Shown here piece by piece: positions 19,210 to 30,985 of a DNA stretch of 64,000 nucleotides. The notes under the pieces were generated by a model, which saw nothing but the letters and a program-made list of their open reading frames with translations, had not been told where the DNA came from and searched no databases. The position numbers were made by a program, and so were the translations under genes. The DNA lies in contig OX442318.1 in assembly GCA_949358305.1 (NCBI GenBank), positions 5,566,501-5,630,500 on the forward strand, in the 5' to 3' direction. The first letter of the stretch is position 1; each line of letters starts with the position of its first letter. This stretch comes from Strigamia acuminata (taxonomy: Eukaryota > Arthropoda > Chilopoda > Geophilomorpha > Linotaeniidae).

Positions 19210-20111
19210 TTGATCGATTTCCAGTTAATATGATTGGACCCGTGATTGGACCCGTGAAAATGATGCTTTCTAAGCTCACATGTCATCAGCATGACTAGAA
19301 CAGCCGAATTATACACCCGCTTGACGGTGTTTCGTCACATTTCACATGCAAATCGTCTCGATCGCCTACATTTTCTTTTACGCGACAGTATCGAGGAAGA
19401 TTTTGTTTGTTGTGTGAACACGCATAACAATCGCACTATAATCACAATCTTTGCCACAATATCGCCCAAATAATTACAGAAAACAATTTTTAGGGTAAAA
19501 ACGTTGTGTTTGTGGAACTTCGATGTAAACAAATATTTCGTCTCCGACTTCCAACGAACAAAAACAAAAAAGAAAACAGTCTAGCTCTGGAACCGATCCG
19601 CAATTCTTATTTGCACACTACGTAAATACATCCAAAATCATTCAAATTACTTATACTACGTTTACATGCACCAAATATTTTGAGTGGTGAATAATTCGAG
19701 TGGTGAAAAAATCAAATTGTTGTGTTTACATGCCGAAAATAATTCGTGATCACTTTTGGTTTTCGACCAATGGGGAAGTGCCGGAAGTGATGAGCGCATG
19801 CGCAATAAAAATAGTTCGAGTTCACTCGAATTAAACAACCTTCTGCGAGGGATTATTCACTACTCGAATAATCCTTGTCATCCCTGTTTACATGACAGTT
19901 GTGCACACGCAATATTTCATCTCACTCGAAATATTCCGTGCATGTAAACATAGTATTAGAAGTAATGCTTTGAGGACATATTTTCTGAATTTTCTCTTTC
20001 TACTCGTTGTGTAAGATTTTTCCTTTTGATATTATGCATTTCTGTACAGGTATCTCCCTTTAAAGATTTAAAAAATTCAATGTGGCATCAACTTGCACAC
20101 GAATCCACGTG
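19210..20111 (+). mobile_element. Insertion in the duplicated spacer, with a 298-bp TA-flanked MITE
   Basis: The spacer of unit A runs on where this one carries about 0.9 kb extra DNA. Inside, 19656-19953 has terminal inverted repeats (CTACGTTTACATGCAC and complement) flanked by TA at 19654 and 19954, as in Tc1/mariner-type MITEs. No coding capacity was recognised. Confidence 0.65.
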
Positions 20112-20840
20112 GGACGAGTTGTTTAGAGCAAGAAAAGAACTTGTGTTTGTGCTCGGTTAAGTTATTCAGTTATCTTGTTTATTCTTCATTTATTGTGTTC
20201 TTTTATATTCTCATGTTCCCATGTTAAACCTAGTTTTAAGCCTTTCGGTGCTTGCCGTGTTGTTACAATAATGGTATAATATATGATTAAGTGCTGCTAT
20301 TCTTTCAAGTTTTCTTTGTAATCATTTTATATATTGTTTAATCAGTAAAAGACTTGGATTCACAAAGTTCAGTCGTGTTGTGTTTCTTGTCTCCCTTTTA
20401 GGCTCGATCCTCAAATTCTAAAGTCCTATATGAAATAGTTGGGCGGAATCCTCCATTTACTCCCTTCTGAGGACGCCATTGAGTAACTGCGTTAAAGTTT
20501 ACGTTGGTGTAACAACCCTCACACCTCCCTTCTTCTGCATCATCAAGACCTACAAGTGGTCAACATCTGCCACACGAGTCAAGAAAACAAGTTTTGATCT
20601 GCCATTACATATTATTGAAACCATTACTACAAATTTACAAACGTGATATGCATACACAATTTTCTTTTCAACAAATGAGAACGATACAAATCATTCCGAC
20701 AACTAAAATGCAAAAATTGCGAGTAATACATCAATTTACTGTTGGGCTTTTTTAATTATCATAATTTGATCAACCAGTAAGTAGTGCTACCACGATGCTC
20801 TTAAAACTATAAAACATTCTAAGTTTATTTTTTATTTTCT
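20112..20840 (+). other. Duplicated intergenic DNA downstream of Gr gene B
   Basis: Near-identical to 15968-16690. No gene seen. Confidence 0.6.
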
Positions 20841-20844
20841 ACAG

Positions 20845-21190
20845 ATGAATTATGATTACTGTATTAATTATATGCTGTTCACTAATTGAGTTGTCAACAA
20901 TCTTTAGATCAACCCAGAAGAAAACCCAAACTTACTGCGTACGATGTCCTATCTGTGGCACGCGCACCCACACTTGATTTCGACGGCCATACGATGTGAA
21001 AGGTATAAGTATGCTTAAATTTGGAGTATAGGCATAAATTCGTCTGGATTATTTTTGCTGAATACTTCAAATTTCCTCAGCGTAATACCTATCTATCGTA
21101 TGAAAATTTATGTTCAAAATATTGACCCTAATTGTTTTTAGATGGCAGCAATTGTTGACATACATTATTGTGCTGTATCAAACACATTAA
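20845..21190 (+). pseudogene. Gr pseudogene remnant (exon 3 interrupted, exon 4 frameshifted)
   Basis: Same structure as 16705-17030: start of exon 3, a foreign segment with CPICG coding potential, end of exon 3 (21027-21081), then exon 4 at 21142-21190. Exon 4 has lost two bases after ATGGCAGCA, which destroys the TY..Q frame. The copy is clearly dead. Confidence 0.75.
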
Positions 21191-21230
21191 GTGTTCATTA
21201 TGATAACAGGATAAATGGAAAACTAAAAAG

Positions 21231-22036
21231 GGGCCGTCCATAAATTACGTAACGCCTGGAGGGGGGGGGGGGGGGGGAGAAGGTTTCAAATTTTGTTACG
21301 GGTTGTTACGACGGGGATTTGCATCCAACTTTAAAAACTCTTACAAACTGTCCCAACTACATCCCGGGGGTGACATAACCTTTCCTGCGAGAAACTTCTT
21401 GATTCAATTCGTTGTTGGATGATGGAACATTTAAAGCACGGCTTAGATGTTGATTGCACTTGGGGCAAAAATAGCTCGACGCTATTTTAATTTATCTTTT
21501 ATTTTTCACAGTTTTTCCTTGCTTCCTTATTTTAATATCATGGCGAATTCCATTGAATTCACATGAATATTATTACTAAAATTTATTACATCTCGCGGTA
21601 ATTATTATTAATTACAATAATTACAAGCGATGTGATGTGTGTGACTCTTGCGGAAAAGTCAACCGCACCTCTCGGATATAACCCACCCAGCCTAACCATT
21701 ACACTTTTTTAGATCCAACCCAGAACCAGTCAGATGTCAGAGCCATTCGAATCCATATTAGATGACATCTTTTACGTCACAATAGTAAGAACGCTAACTA
21801 TTCTTACTATTAAACTGAAACCATCAAGTGATATTATTTTGGGGCTTTTGCCAATCGATTGTATATTTTAACTTATCGTTATTTTAGCCATTTGTCGGCC
21901 TAATCATTATATAAGTTCACCCGGAATAAATTGTCATATGTTTTGAGAAAACATATAAATCTCCGTTTTTTACACTTTCACACTAGTTCACACTTTAATT
22001 ATTTAAGTAATTGTATCTCATAAAGTCAATCGTCAC
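21231..22036 (+). mobile_element. Truncated repeat starting GGGGCCGTCCATAAATTACG; boundary of the Gr duplication
   Basis: Gr-unit homology stops at 21230. The new sequence begins GGGGCCGTCCATAAATTACG, a start often seen in repeats of invertebrate genomes (from memory, not checked). A 17-base G tract lies at about 21260-21277. No matching inverted end is found in the window. Nothing coding is seen up to the Rad23 fragment. Confidence 0.45.
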
Positions 22037-22485
22037 AACCAAAACCAACAAGCATTTGTGCGCATGCTTAACGAACCCACAGGTTGCCACGCAAATCGAC
22101 AAAACTCAGGAAAAATAACGAAATTCCTTCCGTTTTCAGCTTCCACCGGAACCGGGGGTCAGGCAGCGGCCGGAGGAGGCGGCGGAGGTGGCGGTGGCTC
22201 ACTGGGCACCACCGCCGGCGGTGGGGGTGTCGGAGGAGGCGGCGGTAGCGGCCCTGTACTTGGAATTCACGTCACTCCGCAAGACAAGGAAGCCATTGAA
22301 AGGGTAATTTGAAAAATTGAAAATTTGGAATTTGGAAGGAAAAAATTGATTTTTTTTTAATTTTGCAATTTCAGTTGAAAGCGTTGGGGTTCCCCGAACA
22401 TTTGGTGGTTCAAGCGTATTTTGCGTGCGAGAAAAACGAAAATTTGGCGGCCAATTTCCTTCTATCGCAAAACTTTGATGATTAA
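22037..22485 (+). pseudogene. Rad23: Detached 3' part of Rad23 (end of STI1 domain, Gly-rich linker, UBA2)
   Basis: Exon pieces 22037-22082 (ending MLNEPT), 22140-22303 (Gly-rich linker, then VTPQDKEAIER) and 22375-22485 ([18 protein letters not shown]...[10 protein letters not shown], stop) form the C-terminal UBA domain. Rad23 shuttles ubiquitylated proteins to the proteasome and stabilises XPC in nucleotide excision repair. Introns of 57 and 71 bp have normal splice sites, and poly(A)-type AATAAA signals follow at about 22558. Everything N-terminal is missing here; the upstream exons are found at 30986-33759. The first pieces overlap 33576-33759 almost base for base, so this is a duplicate break, not a single scattered gene. 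Confidence 0.85.
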
Positions 22486-23827
22486 TTAATTGATTTTTTT
22501 TTTGGTTTAAATTTCTTTTTTGTTTTTTTTTCTGCCTAATATACCTTTTTAACCCTAATAAATATTTTGTTTTGTTTATTTTTATTGTTTATTTTTAATT
22601 AATAAATCGATTTTTTAATTGCAATAATTGCTGTTGAAGATTTCTAACGTGTGAATAATTGTAAATTTTTGTTATGTTTTTTGTTTATATTTTTTGTTTT
22701 GCAGGGGCTTTTGAGATGGAATTAAAAACGTGTAATTTAATTGTAAATTTCTCATTGTTTGTTAGAATTTTTTTTAATTATAAGAGTAAGAGTTGATAAT
22801 AATTGGATTTTTTAATTTTAAGTGATGGAATAAGGGTTGCATTAGGTAGATTTTTAAATAAAAAAAAAAAAACAAAGAAAAAGGGAAAAGGAATTTGGAA
22901 ATTTGTCGAATGTTAGTGTTGAGCGTTTTTACTTTTAAAATTTAACCAAAAGATAAAATGATATTTAATGGCGGTTTTTAAATGATAACCATTTTGTAAT
23001 TCTATCTGAAAACCTGATTTTTACTTTGTTTTTATTTCTTTTGGAAGTAAAATATTCAGCACTAATGTAAAATGACAATATTGATTTTGAAAGAATTTCT
23101 TTGAAATAAATATGACCTTGTTACTACTTGATTTGTTATTGTCTTTACTTTGCAAGGGAAACAAAAAAGAAAGAAATATTTTCAGATGTTGTATTGAGTA
23201 TCTTGCAGGCTGTAGGTACTTATTTATTCATTTTGCCGGTAGAGAATGCTGTCATTGTAGAGTTGCGACAAAATAACATCAATACATCTCGGAACTATGC
23301 TGAAGTGAGGTTAAATTACGACGTCATTTCAGCCTTGTGATACAGCAATGTCTTAAACAGTTTGAACCAGAACACCGTTCTTTTCTTTCTTTTCTCTACT
23401 TCTGACGAAAATGTCTCATGTTTCACAAATTCATAAGCAATTTTGAAGTCCTTCCGAACGAATTATTCTAAAATTCGATTCGAATTTTTATGTATGGACT
23501 TTGTGATTTTTAGTTACAGTGATGAACAGATTCTAAACGCCAACGATTTGAAATTTTAATTAGGCCTAAATATCGTTCTGAAAAGGAAATTACCGATTTT
23601 ATTAATATTTTGGGGACAAATTTGAACGGAAAGTTGAAATTATTCAATAAAACAAATGTTCGTTGCCTCGCTCGCCGGCGCTTGGAGAAATTCTCGCCAA
23701 AAGCTTTCGCTTACATGCTCTAAGTCGATTCGCTAAATTTAATCAAATTGTCACCAGGTGTCGCTGGCGTCTATGACAAAAATCGTGTAAAAAATCAGTC
23801 TTAAAAGCCAGGACTTTGTGCGGAACA
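22486..23827 (+). other. AT-rich region, no gene recognised
   Basis: It begins with the Rad23 3' UTR. Only short, unsupported ORFs follow, including a 70-codon frame at 23128-23340. I see no repeat or RNA gene. Confidence 0.5.
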
Positions 23828-23906
23828 ATGGCGTATTCCGAGCGCGAGATCAAACTTCTTCGTCAAGAATCAACGCGGTTTTCCAGCCATCGCGGACTAA
23901 TTACAG
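23828..23906 (+). CDS. Possible small first exon, unrecognised
   Basis: ATG 23828 opens MAYSEREIKLLRQESTRF and the frame ends at a good donor, ACAG|GTATAC (23907). GC content is higher than the surroundings. The MULE lies just downstream and might interrupt the intron. A pyrimidine-rich TTTCTAG acceptor at about 28472 is followed by an open stretch, but the phase does not give one clear product. No family is recognised. Confidence 0.25.
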
Positions 23907-23969
23907 GTATACAAAGAAAGTTTTAAATTGTTGAAATATTTGATCGAGGTCATTTTCACCGAGATCTTA

Positions 23970-24215
23970 CTTTCACGTGCACCCGTGGACAAAGAAAGCA
24001 TTTAGGCCTACTGCAAAATCACTGACCACACTGGAGCTTTCTTTTGTCTACGTAATAATAATAATGATTTTATTGAGTTTGACGTACGACCGTGAGCATA
24101 ACCGTCCCTGGAGATGTTATTTTCACGTACGTACACCCGTGTACAAAGAAACCGTTAGGCCTACTATAAAATCACTGACCACGAGGAAGCTTTCTTTTGT
24201 CTACATGTGTACAGT
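23970..24215 (+). repeat. Diverged tandem duplication of about 75 bp
   Basis: 23974-24051 and 24127-24205 share CACCCGTG.ACAAAGAAA, TTAGGCCTACT and AAAATCACTGACCAC, with period about 153. Confidence 0.7.
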
Positions 24216-24539
24216 ACGTACGGAAGACAATTTAAACAAAATAAGCTGTCATAATAATTTTAAGTTTGAGTTTGTTATATTCAGTTTCGTAATAAAATTA
24301 TTATGACGGCTTATTATTTTTGCGCTTATTTGCTGTGATTGGTTGAGATATTATGACGGCGTGAAATGAACACAGTATTTTCATGTCTCGATGACCTGAA
24401 CACAGTATTTTCATTTTTCATGTCTCAATTCAAAATGCAATATTCGAAATTTAATAAATTGAACATTAATTAATTTCAACTAAACAAAATTAAAAATAAT
24501 ATTTTTTCTAATTATTATAATAATCAGTACAAATTTGAA

Positions 24540-24785
24540 AATAAAAGATTACTAATTCAAATATTACAATTAAAAGATCACAAATTCAAATATCTCAATT
24601 AAAAGATTAAAGAATTGAAAAATCACAAATAGAAGATTACAAATTCAAATATCACAAATGAAAGATTAAAAATTCAAATATCACAAATGAAAGATTAAAA
24701 ATTCAAATATCACAATTAAAAGATTAAAGAATTGAAAAATCACAAATAAAAGATTACAAATTCAAATATCACAAATAAAATAAAT
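24540..24785 (+). repeat. AT-rich tandem repeat, about 30-bp unit
   Basis: Imperfect copies of AAAAGATTACAAATTC followed by AAATATCACAAAT, eight or so in a row, within the 3' side of the MULE. Confidence 0.75.
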
Positions 24786-26538
24786 AGGGATGCACCGAAT
24801 GCCAATAATATTGAATATTGATCAAATATCCAAATTATGGAATATCAAATATTCACTGAATGTCGTCATTTTCTTTTACCGCATTTTTCTGCAGGAGTTT
24901 TTTTTAGCACATAAAGGTGTTTTCTTAACACACGCAGGTGTTTTTTCAACACATTTGGCTTTTTTCCTTTTTTTTGGTAATCCAATGGTGGTTAAGGTAG
25001 CTCCTTCGGGACGACCCCTTTTTTTTATTTTCGAGAGCAAGTTTGGAATTCCTTTTGATGCAATATTCTGAATCTCATTTCTATTGGTAATATTAATATT
25101 TTCATTCTGACCCATTGTCATCATAAACATTAACAATTTTCTCACGAAAATCAACATTTTCCTCACGAACATTAATATTTCAGTCTGACTATTTTCACCA
25201 AAAACAATAACATTTTCGTTTTTTGTCCATAATTCACTTATCGTGTGTAGTGTTTTCATTCTTTTTTCAAATTGGCGTTGTGACCCTTATGATGCCAGTG
25301 ATGCTAGAATGTGGGTAACAGAACATGCCTTTCGAAATTTTTCATGTTGGCTTAAAATCTTATGTGAGTCTTTATTCACAACAGAATGAACTTGATATTC
25401 GTCATTACATATTTCATCATAATTATTTTCAGTAAGTTTACCAGAATCTAAAAAGTACTTTTTTGTCCATCTAATTGGAATTAAATCTTCCGAAAATAAG
25501 GTATTGCCTTGAAGCCTACGCGCAGCCAAAATATGGTGACAGAGAAGGCCATAACTTGAAAAAAAAACACATTCACATAAAATTTCGGAAACATTAATTC
25601 GGCCAAACTCAGTAAAATTAGCCACAAAATTATCCACTGTTGTTTCTGTAAATTTAACCTTCTCTACCACTTTAAATCTTTGGGCAATTAATTTGAATGC
25701 CTATGGAGTGAGGGCCTTCATATACATATAATGTTTCATCTTCACATGAACAAACAATGTTTAATGGTAATACAACCCGTGCAGCTCTATTATCCCGCTC
25801 TGTTCTCAAACTGTGAAGGAGGTCCATCAGACCTTCAAACAAACTGACTATGTCTGATTAATTCATTCCAATCTGTTATTTGTTCTGTTACCTAAATTCA
25901 AGTATTTACTTTGTAATCCAGTAACCCATTCAGATTTGATGTTATGCCAATTTGCATTGTAATAAGTGATTACAGATGTCAAATTTGTGTCAAGTAAAGC
26001 TTGATAATTTTCTTCATAACTCAGTTCATTTGAAGAATAAGCTAATTTCTGGATAATCTCCAATGCTAAATCTCGTTCTCCAATTGTTAATCCCAATTTT
26101 TCAGTCGTGATCTCACGCTTAAATGATCTCAAGGAATGGAATAAACACAAAAGTAATTGTGAATTAGGAAATATTTCAGATAGAACCTTTTGCTCTACAA
26201 AATGTTTGTCTGTCCTGAAACAGTTTGTACTGTTAGCCATTGGATTATTCTTTTGAAAAATTTTTAACATGTGATGTATGGTCTGTTCATCTTCCGATCC
26301 CACCAAAAAAAAGCAAACAATTTCACTATCCCCATTCCCATCTTCAACCATCATTACATAAAGTGGCATTCTTAGGTTATTAACTTTGTGAATGGCATCC
26401 ATGAAAATCAGCTCCGGGTAGCATTTCAGCAAACGCTTCATATAATAGTCTTGGAATTGTAGGCCAATTAAAATATTGTTCTCATCACTAATCATTTCAA
26501 CAGAATTTCCTACTTTCTCTTTTAGTCGTACTAAAACA

Positions 26539-26734
26539 TCTTCTAAACTCTATTCCAAAAAGTATTTGAAATACTCTCATTGGAAATTTTGTCTCTAGTT
26601 CAGTTGTGTATTGAATATGATGCTGTTTTCTGATTCCATTAGACTTGTGCTGTTTTGTCGCAATGCATTTATACTGGTGTTATGAATCTCCCAACCAATG
26701 GGAGTATTTCAAATACTTTTTGGAATAGAGTTTA
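26539..26734 (+). mobile_element. Foldback MITE inserted in the MULE transposase
   Basis: Nearly perfect inverted repeats of about 42 bp (TAAACTCTATTCC, AAAAAGTATTTGAAATACTC) form the two ends of a 196-bp element. It splits the transposase reading frame, whose codons resume on the other side. Confidence 0.8.
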
Positions 26735-27286
26735 GTAAGTTATCACTCCTATTTCTTGAGGAAGACAATAGGTTATGCAAATCTTTCAGTGTAACCTTTT
26801 TTCCTGTTTCTTCCATTAACCTGCATTGCACTTTCTTCTTATTTGCCTTCATTTCCAGCATTGTTAAAGCCTGCGAATGTGTTTCCTCATCTAATTTTCG
26901 CTGTCTTGGTAAATGGTTATAAATATTCTGAAAAAAGAATTAAATTAAACTAAACTTTCATTTTAATTCGAAAATTATTACTTCGTTTAGTTCGTGGTTG
27001 TGCTTGTCTTGAAATTGAATTATTTTTGATTTGTTGCCATCCGCAGACACTCTGATGTGTACAAAAACTTCACATCCCTGCCGATATGTTCTAAAAATTT
27101 GAAAAAAAATATTTCGATTTATTAAACTGAGAATCATAATTATAATTACCGGGAAGGACCAAATGGGCGCATTTTAAATGCACGCCCAATTTAAAAAAGG
27201 GCAAATTGGTGCGGGCTTAAATATAATAAATAATTAAATCAATAAATAAACTAATCCCCGGTGGTAATTGCGCGCATTAAATGCGA

Positions 27287-27360
27287 GCATCCCAATTGCG
27301 CGCATCCCAATTGCGCGCATCCCAATTGCGCGCATCCCAATTGCGCGCATCCCAATTGCG
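27287..27360 (+). repeat. 15-bp tandem repeat ATTGCGCGCATCCCA
   Basis: About five perfect copies with a diverged flank. They lie in the intron-like part of the MULE between its first and second exon. The surrounding spacers contain more GCGCGCATT words. Confidence 0.85.
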
Positions 27361-28268
27361 TGAGTGTCCCTGTGTCAGTTACACATTAATTCCATTAGTT
27401 TTTCGTCATGCCGTGCAGAAAATCAGCAGTAAGTCTTGACAATTTGTGTATAATTACGGTAATCAGTAATATCGATACGATGTAAGATTAACTTGAGAAG
27501 ATGATTATTCAGGCGTATTATAGCATATTTGAGATTGGTTTTTCTTGTTACCATTAATTGGTTATTGGTTTTTTTTAATTTTTTTTTATTTTATTACTTG
27601 TTAGTATTATGTATTTATTCAATTATTTAATACAAATTTATTCCGCGCGCATTTGATGCGCGCATTCACTATTTGATCTCCGTTAATTAATGTGCATAAA
27701 TAGCAATATAGACATTACAAAAATTATTTTTCAATGACTAGTTTGAACTAAATAATCATACTTCATTAGAACAGCACTTGAAATTGCTCAAAATAAATTT
27801 TTGAACACAATTTGCAGCACAAAATCACATGAAAAACCTAAATTTACTTACTTTTGATTTGGCCTCAGTCCTTTGGATTTGGACTTGTATTTGCCTTCAT
27901 GTATGCAAATGTATCTAATCTCAAAGTATTTCAAACTGGGATTTAGATACCGCCGAATTCCTTTATTTATAGCACCATCAATTGTTCTGGAGTACAATTT
28001 TGTCAGTTGAGAGAAATGTGTTTTTTCATATTCACAGATGAATTGCTCCATCCCCTCAACCGAGCAAAATTGTACTCTTGTCTGCAAGGTTCCTGTTTCC
28101 TGTGTTTCCATTGAAAAATCACACAAAAATCGAACAAAAGTCACAAAAATTCTTGTGGAAATGTACTCAGCGCATCTCGTTTGCCATTTTTGCCATTTTT
28201 CGCGCCTAAATAAAATTTCAGCCAATCAACGCAAGCGACATCGTCATAATATCTCAACCAATCACAGC

Positions 28269-28705
28269 GCGCCATGAAAATAATGCATTCATGTCGGACA
28301 TGAACGTAGCCACTGCGTATTTCATTTATCCATTTGGTTTATTTTTCTTATATTTTGTTTCATACGTACGTGAGAATTGCCACGTCGTAATTATTTAAAC
28401 GAATGTTTAAAAAGTTTCATCAAATTTTTAAAAACAGTTTTATCAAAAATTCAATTTTTTTTCTTATTTCTAGTTATTGCTGCGCCATTGTTTTGCCAAT
28501 TCGACCGCAGTCTGTCCTGAAATGTTGGCCCGCTATGCGAAAGTCAAATAAGTAATGTATTTATTTTTAATTTTTAATTTCTTACATCCACAAACATGCA
28601 AAGTACAGTAGCTTGAAAATAATTTAATTTAATTCATTGTATTTCGTGAATTTCACTCGATTCACAGTAGAACGGGATTCCCTATTTTTAAATTCCACTA
28701 ATATT
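28269..28705 (+). other. AT-rich spacer, no gene recognised
   Basis: Only short open stretches. A possible acceptor at about 28472 is followed by 75 open bases. Confidence 0.4.
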
Positions 28706-29350
28706 TCAACTTTGAGTCAGTAAAAACTGATAAAATTCGGTCAAAACTGATAAAATTCGGTTAAAACTGATAAAATTCGGTAAGTACTGATAAAATTCGG
28801 TATAAGCTGATACAATTCGGTATAAGCTGATACAATTCGGTGTAAGCTGATACAATTTGGTATAAGCTGATACAATTCGGTAAAAGCTGATATAATTCGG
28901 CAAAAACTGATACAATTCGGCAAAAACTGATACAATTCGGCATAAACTGATACAATTTGGCATAAACTGATACAATTCGGCATAAACTGATACAATTCGG
29001 TAAAAACTGATAAAAATCGGTTAAAACTGCTAAAAATCGGTAAATACTGATAAAATTCGGTATAAGCTGATACAATTCGGTATAAGCTGATACAATTCGG
29101 TGTAAGCTGATACAATTTGGTATAAGCTGATACAATTCGGTAAAAGCTGATATAATTCGGCAAAAACTGATACAATTCGGCAAAAACTGATACAATTCGG
29201 CATAAACTGATACAATTCGGCATAAACTGATACAATTCGGCATAAACTGATACAATTCGGTAAAAACTGATAAAAAGCGGTTAAAACTGATAAAAATCGG
29301 TAAATACTGATAAAATTCGGTTAAAACTGATAAAATTCAGTAAAAACTGA
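28706..29350 (+). repeat. 20-bp minisatellite with 260-bp higher-order unit
   Basis: About 32 copies of ACTGATACAATTCGGTATAA-type 20-mers. Variant order repeats at a distance of 260 bp (13 units): 28801-29040 and 29061-29300 carry the same series of variants. The array is open for about 160 codons in all three minus-strand frames; the copies differ in frame because 20 is not a multiple of 3, so this is not evidence for a protein. Confidence 0.92.
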
Positions 29351-29777
29351 TTCAAAGATTTTATAGTTTAGTTTCGCCATTAATATTAATTTGGTTATTT
29401 TTTTATTGTGCATTGAGTGTTATTTATGATTACATTTATTATATTGAATTGTTCTTATTGTTTTTGTTTACTTAAACAAATTACCCAACTTGGGTCTTAA
29501 TTTAATTTAACGGACATGGCATGGCGGAAAAACACTTCAGTACAACAATGGGGGACAATTGGCGGAACATCGACATGAAATGATGGACGGCATGCTTTAG
29601 GTGAGTTGGTTTGAATCCCTTTTACCCAGTTGATCATTTTAATTTCTTTTTTTAATTTTGCCATTTTATTTTCAGGCCCAGTTTGCAAGTGGAAGGACAG
29701 ATAAGCAGTGCAAATGACTAGTCGATCATAGCACAGACAGCAGTGCAATTTGCTATAGTGGAGCAACTGACGGCTGA
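29351..29777 (+). other. Spacer, no gene recognised
   Basis: AT-rich up to about 29510, then mixed sequence leading into the direct repeat. Nothing supported. Confidence 0.4.
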
Positions 29778-30868
29778 AACATTTTGCGAGCAGGTCAACG
29801 AAGAGATGTGGAGGCATGCGCAGGACGTGCAGATGAGCAGTTCGACGGACGACGGACTTCAGTGCGTTTTGATGTTGGGATCATCACTGGTTCAGGTTGC
29901 GAAGATCGGCTCGCACGGTAGGGTATGTGTTTGTCCAATTCATTTGCCATTTCCTTTCTTCAAGGCGGTCTTTCCCGCCTGCTGAGGAGGCGTTTCTCCT
30001 CCTCAACTCGGTCATGGCAAATGTGTCGGGTGGGGCTTTCTTACAGGTCATCAGGCAACCTGAAACCAGTCATCTCTGAAGCCATCACTCACAATTGTGT
30101 GTGTGTGTTGCATCTTGTGATAAGTGTTTGTGGCCAGTGCTTATTTGGCAGAAGATTTATGATCAACAAGTGGTACTGCAAGTGTTGTGTTTTGCGACGA
30201 GTGTTGTGTTTTGCTACGAGTATTGTGTTGTGCTAAGAGTGTTGTGTTGTGCTACGAGTGTTGTGTTGTGCGGATATGGGTTGCGAAGACATCGAAAGGT
30301 AGGATGATGTGTGGTTAGGAGTTCTCGTGGCATTTCCTTTCTCTTCAAGGAGGTGTCCCCCCTCCTGAGGAGGTGTCCCCCCTCCTGAGGAGGCGTTTCT
30401 CCTCCTCAACTCGGACATGCCAAGAGGTGGGATGTTTAGAGGGGGTTTTTTTCCAGCTTCCAGGCAACCCAAGAAGTCAGCAATGAGGACCAACGATGAC
30501 GGAGCAGAGACAGACGAGCGACGACAGGGCCACAGACAGAGACGGAAACGAGCGACGACGGGAAGGGATAGAAACGGAGACGAGCGATGACAGAGACAGA
30601 TGGGGATGGAGACGAGCGACGACAGAGACAGACGGGGACGGAGACGAGCGACGACAGAGACAGACGGGGACGGAGACTGAAACAGAGACGAGCAACGACG
30701 GGGACTGAGACGGAGACGAGCGACGACGGGGACTGAGACGGAGACGAGCGACGACGGGGACTGAGACGTAGACGAGCGACGACGGAGACGAGCGATGACT
30801 AGGACCTCTGCAGACGATGCATTCCGTGAAGGAATCAATGAAGAAAGTGAGTATTAAGCAATTGTTTG
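29778..30868 (+). repeat. Direct repeat R1, about 1.09 kb, upstream of the Rad23 fragment
   Basis: It is highly similar to 33760-34758. It starts GAAACATTTTGCGAGCAGG and ends in GTGAGTATTAAGCAATTG. It contains an open stretch ([19 protein letters not shown]), two internal copies of a GAGGAGGCGTTTCTCCTCC segment with palindromic character (about 29985-30010 and 30385-30405), TGTTGTGTTGTGC repeats (30180-30275) and a GACGAGCGACGACGG minisatellite (30500-30800). I do not recognise it as a known element. Confidence 0.8.
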
Positions 30869-30985
30869 ATTGTTGTTTGTTGTTTTTTGTCAATTTTTTG
30901 TTGATTTTTGTGTTTTTTGTCTATTTTTTGTTGATTTTTGTCGATTTTTGTTTGATTTTTGTTGATTATTTTCTATTTTTTTCAG

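Larger units (their letters stand above)
24876..28225 (-). pseudogene. ZSWIM-like MULE transposase pseudogene
   Basis: Read on the minus strand. Exon 1 is 28225-27852 (EKTHFSQL, LKYFEIRYICIH, RPNQ). Exon 2 is 27090-26982 (TYRQGCEVFVHIRVSADG, DKHNHEL), a FAR1-like DNA-binding part. Exon 3 runs from 26927, is interrupted by a MITE, and continues at 26538-25863 with the MULE catalytic core (FMDAIHKVNNLRMPLYVMM, TDKHFVEQ, LCLFHSLRSFKRE). The SWIM zinc finger (CECVFFSSYGLLCHH) is at about 25566-25610, and an AT-hook-like KKRGRPEGATL follows at about 25020-25055. Splice sites and phases are still consistent between exons 1, 2 and 3. Frameshifts and stops between 25862 and 25671 and a second shift before 25259 show it is inactive. 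Confidence 0.85.
24332..28268 (-). mobile_element. MULE-type DNA transposon, degraded
   Basis: Inverted ends GCTGTGATTGGTTGAGATAT...CG at 24332-24358 and, reversed, at 28242-28268 enclose a transposase pseudogene on the minus strand. Tandem AT-rich repeats (24540-24790) and a small MITE (26539-26734) lie inside. The exact outer ends and target duplication are not resolved. Confidence 0.75.

Noticed and set aside
27287-27360. CRISPR-like array of short direct repeats
   Set aside because: The 15-bp units are directly adjacent with no spacers, and the sequence is eukaryotic; a plain tandem repeat.
28706-29255. Long minus-strand open frames (YQFMPNCISLCRIVSV-type repeats)
   Set aside because: They are produced in all three frames by a 20-bp minisatellite without internal stops; no start context or conservation supports a protein.
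30233-30893. Ser/Arg/Val-rich ORFs on the minus strand opposite the GACGAGCGACGACGG repeats
   Set aside because: By-product of the GC-rich minisatellite; the same happens in the second repeat copy at 34.4-34.7 kb with changed frame.
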